DNA from: an uncultured Erysipelotrichaceae bacterium
GTDB taxonomy: Bacteria > Bacillota_I > Bacilli_A > Erysipelotrichales > Erysipelotrichaceae
Assembly: GCA_945877405.1 (NCBI GenBank)
Contig: CAMCSA010000014.1
Span: 1-51,238 of the forward strand
Direction of reading: 5' to 3'
Length of the DNA stretch: 51,238 bases
Under the pieces are notes generated by a model that searched no databases, had not been told where the DNA came from, and saw only the letters and a list, made by a program, of their open reading frames with translations. Below, one piece after another: positions 45,269 through 51,238 of this stretch. Position 1 is the first letter of the stretch; every line of letters starts with the position of its first letter. The translations under genes and the position numbers were made by a program.

Positions 45269-46042
45269 TTAAAACAAACTCTTCAAACGATCAAAGTAGG
45301 AAATATCCCGACCTCTTAGAACACGGATCTGTCTGTCTTTACAGACAGAAATCTCAACATTTGTTTCCCCATCCAGTTCAAACACTTCTGCATCACTTCC
45401 TAACAGTGCTCCTGTAAATGATACTGATGATAGATCAATCACACTTTCTGCTTTCAATACAATCGGTGCATCCAAACTGCGATAACGGGAGTGATGAATA
45501 CCTGATATCTCAGCAAGTTCAATCAGATCCAGACCTTCCTGAATGACAGCTCCGCCAAGTGACCTGTTATAGGCAGTGCTGCCGAGCTGTGTGCATACAC
45601 ACATCCCTGTCCCACGGAAAGTTTCAAACAGTTTTTTATCCACATATACATCCAGTACCTGTGTTCTTGCTGCATTTTCTATTCTGATTTCATTAATTGC
45701 ATAATAGACATTTTTTGATGTTTTCGCCTGCAGTACCTGGAACCTTTTTTCCTGCCCTGTTCCATCTGTCAGCACATGCAGAAACTCAGATATATCCTTG
45801 TCCAGATAATCAGAATAAAACCCAAGTGTACCTGTATGAATTCCAAAGAAACAGACATCATTGAGACAATGTATGTATCTGTGAACTGCAAGAATGAATG
45901 TACCATCTCCACCGATGACCACAACCGTATCCGGATTCTTTTCATCACGGATAAAACCGTTGCATTTCAGATAGTGATCTGCCTTTCCTTCCAGTTTTTC
46001 CGACACTTCATCCGGACGTGCTACGATTGCGTATTTCTTCAT
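45269..46042 (-). CDS. nadK: NAD kinase
   Basis: The start chosen gives 257 residues; AAAGGAAAC lies just upstream of this ATG. The protein has the GGDGTF motif (about 45-50) and the NE motif in YAINEIRIE. It makes NADP from NAD. The upstream frame is open for 30 more codons, but that part overlaps the promoter. A TATACT -10 candidate lies at 46062-46067. Confidence 0.93.
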   Translation of the reverse strand: MKKYAIVARPDEVSEKLEGKADHYLKCNGFIRDEKNPDTVVVIGGDGTFILAVHRYIHCLNDVCFFGIHTGTLGFYSDYLDKDISEFLHVLTDGTGQEKRFQVLQAKTSKNVYYAINEIRIENAARTQVLDVYVDKKLFETFRGTGMCVCTQLGSTAYNRSLGGAVIQEGLDLIELAEISGIHHSRYRSLDAPIVLKAESVIDLSSVSFTGALLGSDAEVFELDGETNVEISVCKDRQIRVLRGRDISYFDRLKSLF

Positions 46043-46347
46043 CTTCTGTTTCCTTTTGTCTAGTATACACCATTTATCATAATCTTTCCTGTCTGTATCT
46101 GTGTGGAGTAAACGATGACGGCTCAATGTCATCTTTCATGATGCAGAATATGCTCCAAAAGTAGCGAATAACATTTCAATAATGAATTCAAGACGATCTG
46201 TGAGCATCATGATTTGAATACTTCTTAGCGATCCGTTTTTAACATTCTTTCAGAAAATCCAGCCTCTACCATACATGACATCATTCTTTCAACAGCCTTT
46301 CAGAATATTCTGACAGGCTGTTGTATCATCCGGATCAAACTGGAATC
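46043..46347. other. Intergenic region with a 34-bp palindrome
   Basis: Apart from the nadK promoter and the metG terminator, no gene is seen. The marked feature is the near-perfect palindrome at 46290-46323. Confidence 0.6.
46290..46323. repeat. 34-bp near-perfect palindrome
   Basis: CAACAGCCT (46290-46298) pairs with AGGCTGTTG (46315-46323), and TCAGAATATTCTGA (46300-46313) is a perfect palindrome between them. Only one base pair is mismatched. No T-tract follows on either strand, so it is not a typical intrinsic terminator. Confidence 0.8.
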
Positions 46348-46382
46348 AAAAAAGGAACCGGATGATACATTATCCGATTCCC
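46348..46382 (-). terminator. metG terminator
   Basis: On the minus strand GGAATCGGAT and ATCCGGTTCC form a stem with a G-T pair and short loop, followed by TTTTTTG. Confidence 0.8.
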
Positions 46383-46389
46383 TAAACGA

Positions 46390-48333
46390 TCAGGAGATTT
46401 TACATCCTGGTTCAAGTCCATTGACTTCAACCAGTTCGATATCCTTACCCTGCTTACCAGCAAGAAGCATACCATTGGATTCCACACCTCTGAGCGTAGT
46501 GCTATTGAGATTGGCAATCACAACAACATTCTTACCGATGACCTGACCTGGTGTATAGCACTGTGCCAGTCCTGATACGATCTGACGTGGCTTTTCTTCA
46601 CCAAGATCAACCTGCAGTACAAGCAGTTTATCTGCGGATGGATGTTTCTCACAGGATACAACCTTACCTACTCTCAGGTCCAGTTTTTCAAAATCACTAA
46701 TTTCTACAACAGGTTTTGTTTCCTGTGCTTTCTTTGCAGCCTTCTTCTGCTCATCCTGAATTGCATTGACCTTTTCCATAACTTCCTTTTCATTCAGTCT
46801 TGCGAAAAGGATTTCCGGCTTTTCAGTAATACGGTTACCCTCTTCCAGAAGTCCGAATGTGAATACAGAATCATAGGATGTATGTTCTGTATTCAAAGAA
46901 GCAAGAATCTTAGCACTTGTTTCTGTCAGATATGGTCTTAACAGAACAGCCGCAATACGTACGGATTCCAGCAGGTTATACAGCACAGTAGCAAGTCTGC
47001 CGCTTTGATCCGGATCCTTTGCCAGTTTCCATGGTTCTGTTTCATCGATATACTTGTTGCAGCGGGAGAACAGATCCAGAATATTCTGAACTGCATCTGC
47101 TACATGCAGTGTATCCATGTTCTCATCAACCTTTCTGACTGTTTCGGATACGACACGCTTGAGATCTTCATCAACCGGTGCATCTACATGCGGATTTGCC
47201 AGCAGGCCATTGAAGTACTTGTTCTGCATGGACAGTGTACGGTTGACAAGGTTGCCAAGATTGTTTGCCAGATCAGAATTGATTCTTTCGATAATCAGAT
47301 CATATGTAATATGGCCATCCTGTGCAAATGGCATTTCATGAATCATGATATAACGCACTGCATCCACACCAAACAGAGAAACAAGATCATCCGCATAGAT
47401 GACATTGCCCTTTGACTTGGACATCTTGGAATCACCTGTCAGCAACCATGGATGACCGAAGATCTGCTTTGGCAGAGGTACATCCAGTGCCATCAGCATG
47501 ATCGGCCAGTAGATGGTATGGAATCTGACGATATCCTTACCGATCAGATGCAGATCCGCAGGCCAATACTTTTCAAATAATGGATCATGATTTCCATCAC
47601 AGTCATAACCAAGACCTGTAATATAGTTTGTCAGAGCATCAATCCATACATATACAACATGCTTTGGATCGAAGTCTACCGGAATACCCCACTTGAAGGA
47701 TGTACGGGATACACAAAGATCCTGTAATCCAGGCTTGAGGAAGTTATTGATCATTTCATTCTTACGGCTTTCCGGCTGGATGAAATGAGGATGTTCCTCA
47801 ATATACTGCATCAGACGGTCTGCATACTTGGACATTCTGAAGAAGTATGCTTCTTCCTGCATCGGCTTCAGCTCTCCGCCACATACAGGGCACTTTCCAT
47901 CTTCTGTAATCTGCGATGGTGTATAGAATGCTTCACATTCCTGACAATACAGCCCATCATAGTGTCCCTTATAGATATCACCCTGGTCATACAGCTTCTT
48001 AAAGATCTTCTGAACTTGCTTTTCATGATATTCATCAGTTGTTCTGATGAACTTGTCATATTCAATGTTCATGCAGTCAAACTGTCCTTTGATGACATCA
48101 GATACTTCATCAACAAACTGCTTTGGTGTCTTACCTGCTGCCTTTGCCTTTTCTTCTACCTTTTGACCATGTTCATCCGTACCTGTCTGGAAACGGACAT
48201 CGTAACCGACCAGTCTTTTATAACGGGCAATGCTGTCTGCCAGAACAATCTCATATACGTTGCCGATATGAGGCTTTCCGGATGTGTATGCAATTGCCGT
48301 TGTAATATAATACGGTCCCTTGTTTTCACTCAT
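46390..48333 (-). CDS. metG: Methionyl-tRNA synthetase
   Basis: The 647-residue enzyme has the HIGH-type motif YTSGKPHIGN, one zinc knuckle (CQECEAFY...CPVCGG), KMSKSKGN and a C-terminal tRNA-binding domain (EISDFEKLDLRVGKV onward), as in Bacillus. It charges initiator and elongator tRNA-Met. AGGAGG precedes the ATG. It has its own terminator. Confidence 0.97.
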   Translation of the reverse strand: MSENKGPYYITTAIAYTSGKPHIGNVYEIVLADSIARYKRLVGYDVRFQTGTDEHGQKVEEKAKAAGKTPKQFVDEVSDVIKGQFDCMNIEYDKFIRTTDEYHEKQVQKIFKKLYDQGDIYKGHYDGLYCQECEAFYTPSQITEDGKCPVCGGELKPMQEEAYFFRMSKYADRLMQYIEEHPHFIQPESRKNEMINNFLKPGLQDLCVSRTSFKWGIPVDFDPKHVVYVWIDALTNYITGLGYDCDGNHDPLFEKYWPADLHLIGKDIVRFHTIYWPIMLMALDVPLPKQIFGHPWLLTGDSKMSKSKGNVIYADDLVSLFGVDAVRYIMIHEMPFAQDGHITYDLIIERINSDLANNLGNLVNRTLSMQNKYFNGLLANPHVDAPVDEDLKRVVSETVRKVDENMDTLHVADAVQNILDLFSRCNKYIDETEPWKLAKDPDQSGRLATVLYNLLESVRIAAVLLRPYLTETSAKILASLNTEHTSYDSVFTFGLLEEGNRITEKPEILFARLNEKEVMEKVNAIQDEQKKAAKKAQETKPVVEISDFEKLDLRVGKVVSCEKHPSADKLLVLQVDLGEEKPRQIVSGLAQCYTPGQVIGKNVVVIANLNSTTLRGVESNGMLLAGKQGKDIELVEVNGLEPGCKIS

Positions 48334-48673
48334 ATGGTGCCTCCTGTTCTGTTTTCCTTATAGTCATATAGGAAAAACTCTTTTATACGCTGTTAACATT
48401 ATACGGATGAATCACATCTTTGAAAACATTAAAATATCTCATAACGCATAAAATACAACGATTCCATCCTTATTTTCTCATTCATCAGATTCGAGTACAT
48501 CTTCCATCATTGAACAATTCTATTGCCTTATCAGAAAACGAGCATAATTATATGACATTTCATTACATTTCCCTTGTATTTTTATATCCATCCGAATATT
48601 ATAATTGTGTATACATATTAAAGTCCCCATTGTTTTAATTGTGGATACAGCTTAGAAAAAGGAGAACATCATA
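48334..48673. other. Divergent regulatory region of metG and csp
   Basis: This AT-rich stretch has no gene. For csp, a consensus TATAAT lies at 48600-48605, about 70 bases before the ATG, with a poor -35 box. The long 5' leader fits cold-shock mRNAs. The metG promoter is not clear; TATAAA-like boxes lie around 48380. Confidence 0.45.
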
Positions 48674-48895
48674 ATGGCAACAGGCAAGGTTAAGTGGTTT
48701 AACGCCGAAAAGGGCTATGGGTTCATCACTACAGAAGAAGGAAAAGATGTATTCGTACATTATTCCGCAATTCAGTGTGAAGGATTCAGAACTCTGGAAG
48801 AAGGGGATTCAGTAACATTCGATGTACAGGAATCCAATCGTGGTCCACAGGCTTCGAAAGTTACAAAAATCGAAACATTTACTGAAGAATTCTAA
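48674..48895 (+). CDS. csp: Cold-shock protein
   Basis: The 73-residue protein has the cold-shock domain with RNP1 KGYGFIT and RNP2 VFVHYS, and the N-terminal [10 protein letters not shown]. It binds single-stranded RNA and DNA and prevents structure in mRNA. AAAAAGGAG precedes the ATG. Its terminator was split by an insertion sequence. Confidence 0.97.
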   Translation: MATGKVKWFNAEKGYGFITTEEGKDVFVHYSAIQCEGFRTLEEGDSVTFDVQESNRGPQASKVTKIETFTEEF

Positions 48896-48902
48896 CCACT
48901 CA

Positions 48903-48929
48903 GCACCCTTGAAAGGGTGTTGTTTTTTT
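48903..48929 (+). terminator. csp terminator, T-tract at the IS edge
   Basis: CACCCTT-GAAA-GGGTG forms a hairpin followed by TTG and seven T residues. The insertion sequence begins directly after the T-tract. Confidence 0.85.
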
Positions 48930-49006
48930 CTTAACTTCCAATCATTTAGACCCTATGTAATATTCAAGGCATCGAAATATACCGGTGCCTTGTCTGTTGT
49001 ATGGGG

Positions 49007-50707
49007 TTATCTTGTTCTATAACCAAGTCTCATGCTCAGATCATTGATCTTTGCTTTGACATCGTTGCAGCCAATATCAAATGTCTTCAGAATTGCCTTC
49101 TGAGTCTTTGTAATGGAATGATCCAGTCTGTATACATCATTACCATATCGGATCATCTCAATCTTCTCCAGTTCTCTGATTGCTGCAGGTACTGTCATAT
49201 AGTTTCTCTTATGATCTGTTCTTTCCATTTCATCACACAGCGCTGTGTAGATTCTGTTTCTTACAATCAGTGCTACAAACTCAATAAAGATCTTGGCTCT
49301 TGTGGATTCTGTTGAATGTACTCTTGCAGCCTTATCTCCAAGATATGACTTGTCTCCTCTGAACAGCTTTTCGGATGCATCTCTGCTCTTGTACAGAAAC
49401 AGTGCTTCCTTAGCTGTCATCTTCTGTGATGTGATGATTGTAAAGTATCCGCATAGACGAACAGCCTCATCAATAACGGATGTTCTTGGTACTACAGCCT
49501 GCAGTACCTGATCGTCCTGTCCTTCATGCCAATACACAAGATCAAAGTACTTCTGTACATCTGTACCATAGAATACCTGCTCTCCAATGTGCTTCTTCAG
49601 CTGTTTTTCCATTGTATCAATCTTTTCTTCAAATTCTGCTCTTTCGGCAGCTGCCTTGAAGTCATTGTAGTATACATGAATATATCTGTTCTTCTTATCT
49701 TGAGGAAGGAATGTGCTTTCAATGGTTGTACCACTGACACCATAGGTATAGATTCTGTTACTGTAGTCTTTCTCAAATGTGCCTTCAACAGATTTGACAA
49801 ACCTACTAACAGTACTCTTCATTCCTTTGACCATCATGACAAAGTCATATCCGTTGTTATCCATGTAGTGGATGTTTTCCTTACTGAAGTATCCTCGATC
49901 CAATATGAAACCTGCATGTTCATAACCGAAAGACTTCATCTTCTGAAGCATGCACTGTAGCTGTGTCACATCTGTGATACTTCCTGGATATTCTTCGTAT
50001 AACAAAGGTTCTCTGTTGTTTACATCGTATACAACAGAACAGTTGAAGATTGTATCTGTCATACCTGATTTACTGTGTCCCGGTTCTACAAGCTCAATAT
50101 CACCAGCCTGGCACTTCTTATTGGTTGAGTCATAGGAGATATACACCTTGTCCTTTGCGGGCTGAATACTGTTCCAGATATTGAAGAAAGCTATTTTCTG
50201 ATCACATGTCAAAGAGTGAATGAAGTCACTGACAGTGGAATCACTGTAGATCTTCATTCCTTCCGTAAACAGAGGGTGGTTGTAAGCATAGTCAGGATAG
50301 TATTGTCCTGCATTGTTTTCACAGATGATGCTGTAAGCACAAAGATCAAGGAAAAGACCAGGCTTATCATCGATGATGTCATAGATGATGTTCTTAAGAC
50401 CTGATTCCTTTAATATCTTTTCAATGACAAGGTATGTACCAACCTTCAGGCAACCACTTCTATCACATTCTTCAACTTCTGGAAACTCTTCAGCAGGGAA
50501 GAACTTATAGTAATTGTCATTTGGATACATCAGAGTTTCATCATCCTCGCATACCTTACCGATAGTAGTTCGTTTAGGTTCAGCGTATTTCTTTTCCTTG
50601 TTGTATGAGTTTGCGTACTGATAATGAATGTAATGAAATCCTCTGTATTTCTTATGGAAAACCTTGCCTTTAACAGCAGGAATTTTGACTGTGTGCTCGT
50701 AGAACAT
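49007..50707 (-). CDS. IS1634-family DDE transposase
   Basis: The start chosen gives 566 residues; AGGAGG lies 5 bases before this ATG, and a GTG two codons earlier would overlap it. The DDE residues are probably Asp in VYISYDSTNK, Asp in FILDRGYFSKENI and Glu in SRDASEKLFRGDKS. The frame is complete without stops, so the element may be active. It is a different family from the remnant at 1388-2023. A few bases of non-coding DNA follow the stop codon before the left terminal repeat. Confidence 0.9.
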   Translation of the reverse strand: MFYEHTVKIPAVKGKVFHKKYRGFHYIHYQYANSYNKEKKYAEPKRTTIGKVCEDDETLMYPNDNYYKFFPAEEFPEVEECDRSGCLKVGTYLVIEKILKESGLKNIIYDIIDDKPGLFLDLCAYSIICENNAGQYYPDYAYNHPLFTEGMKIYSDSTVSDFIHSLTCDQKIAFFNIWNSIQPAKDKVYISYDSTNKKCQAGDIELVEPGHSKSGMTDTIFNCSVVYDVNNREPLLYEEYPGSITDVTQLQCMLQKMKSFGYEHAGFILDRGYFSKENIHYMDNNGYDFVMMVKGMKSTVSRFVKSVEGTFEKDYSNRIYTYGVSGTTIESTFLPQDKKNRYIHVYYNDFKAAAERAEFEEKIDTMEKQLKKHIGEQVFYGTDVQKYFDLVYWHEGQDDQVLQAVVPRTSVIDEAVRLCGYFTIITSQKMTAKEALFLYKSRDASEKLFRGDKSYLGDKAARVHSTESTRAKIFIEFVALIVRNRIYTALCDEMERTDHKRNYMTVPAAIRELEKIEMIRYGNDVYRLDHSITKTQKAILKTFDIGCNDVKAKINDLSMRLGYRTR

Positions 50708-50778
50708 AGGCACCTCCTAACGTGTATATAGTCCCTAGTTATAGTATACAACATTCACGTCATAAAAGCAACAAAAAT

Positions 50779-50794
50779 GCTGATAAATATCAGC
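50779..50794. repeat. Hairpin GCTGATA-AA-TATCAGC inside the IS
   Basis: A perfect 7-bp inverted repeat with a 2-base loop lies between the transposase promoter region and the right terminal repeat. Its position fits a transposase binding or regulatory site. Confidence 0.4.
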
Positions 50795-50894
50795 AAATTT
50801 AAACTTTTTTAATGATCAGATATCAATGCATAGGGAGTTTACTGTTGGAAGTTAAGATTTTTTATGCATACACCACCTTATATATAATAAGGAA

Positions 50895-50929
50895 GAAAAA
50901 AGCCATGCATGAAGCAATCATACATGGCT
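50895..50929 (-). terminator. cstA terminator
   Basis: On the minus strand AGCCATGTATGA and TCATGCATGGCT form a long stem followed by TTTTTTC. Confidence 0.85.
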
Positions 50930-50939
50930 GAATCTGTTT

Positions 50940-51238
50940 TCAGGCTGTTGCCTTGACTGTTTCCGTATCCTTCTGGAAAAAAAGCTGTCTGCATGCCGTA
51001 ATGATCAGAGATACAGCAAGTACGATCAGCAAAGCTGCAATCATAATCAGAATGACATAGGATACCACAGGATTACCTGCTGCTTGTGCAGCGAGCATAC
51101 CGAAAACATAGGATTTAATGGATAATCCAAGTGCGGATAATGTTACCGCAAACATGAACACAGTAGGAACGCCTGTGTATAAAGCACACTTCTTATCAAC
51201 AGAAGTCTTTACAAGCCAGCTTGTTACTGCAAGTAATG
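50940..51238 (-). CDS. cstA: CstA carbon-starvation transporter, C-terminal part
   Basis: The frame is open to the window edge, so only the last 99 or so residues are present. The segment LLAVTSWLVK...VPTVFMFAVTLSALGLSI followed by two membrane helices matches the C-terminal end of CstA-type peptide/pyruvate transporters (typical pattern NQLLAxxxLxxxTxWL...PxxFM). The start lies outside the window. The short internal ATG or GTG starts near 51161 should not be used. It has its own terminator. Confidence 0.75.
   Translation of the reverse strand, partial: LLAVTSWLVKTSVDKKCALYTGVPTVFMFAVTLSALGLSIKSYVFGMLAAQAAGNPVVSYVILIMIAALLIVLAVSLIITACRQLFFQKDTETVKATA

Larger units (their letters stand above)
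48930..50856 (-). mobile_element. IS1634-type insertion sequence, complete
   Basis: The ends CTTAACTTCCAA (48930-48941) and its inverse TTGGAAGTTAAG (50845-50856) are perfect 12-bp terminal repeats; with the following bases they match at 21 of 28 positions. The element is 1927 bp with one transposase gene. The flanks are T-rich on both sides (TTTTTTT left, ATTTTTTA right), consistent with duplication of about 6 T residues. Confidence 0.85.

Noticed and set aside
48996-50752. GTTGTAT/ATACAAC as ends of the insertion sequence
   Set aside because: A 12-bp perfect and 28-bp extended inverted repeat further out (48930 and 50856) with T-rich flanks explains the element much better.

Overview
The window is a low-GC Firmicutes chromosome segment. 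The genes cysS-mrnC-rlmB, a sigH-like gene, rpmG-secE-nusG, rplKA, rplJL, an rsmC-like gene and rpoBC follow one another in the order known from Bacillus. The mRNA leaders are also of Firmicutes type: a cysteine T-box, an L10 leader and an L1-binding leader. The 1390-residue beta subunit, the lgt-ppaX gene fusion and the general gene style suggest Erysipelotrichia or a relative, but this is inference because no 16S rRNA gene is present.

Left part (1-9.8 kb) is accessory. A roughly 2.1 kb block bounded by 65-bp imperfect inverted repeats holds a membrane protein with a dUTPase/dCTP-deaminase-like fold that lacks the catalytic residues, and a broken IS4-type transposase. Next comes a MarR regulator with a heterodimeric ABC exporter (rcrRPQ-like layout). 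A Fic-domain gene and a truncated Fic/VbhA-like fragment follow; they sit between two 82-bp direct repeats that are copies of the 3' end of the adjacent AAA ATPase gene. That ATPase gene has two copies of a 14-bp palindrome upstream.

Middle part (9.8-28.3 kb) is the transcription and translation cluster, almost all on the minus strand. It is interrupted by two proline-peptidase genes (pip on plus, an M24 peptidase on minus) that share a terminator. RpoB has Asn at the rifampicin-site position that is His526 in E. coli, and an insertion of roughly 160 residues upstream of it.

Right part (28.3-51.2 kb) carries a GYF-domain protein, a membrane-spanning HTH/RCC1/FN3 protein, gap, the rapZ-yvcK-whiA-GNAT operon, hprK with a fused degenerate-Lgt/PpaX gene, mutS-uvrA, nadK with a PTS EIICB-like gene that lacks the phosphorylatable cysteine, metG, a cold-shock gene, a complete 1.93 kb IS1634-type element inserted in the T-tract of the cold-shock terminator, and the 3' end of cstA.

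Recurring signals are good sigma-A promoters with TTGACA/TTGACG boxes (gap, rplK, rplJ), and two genes (pip, hprK) whose -10 box lies so close to the start codon that leaderless mRNAs are likely. No tRNA, rRNA or CRISPR array was seen.
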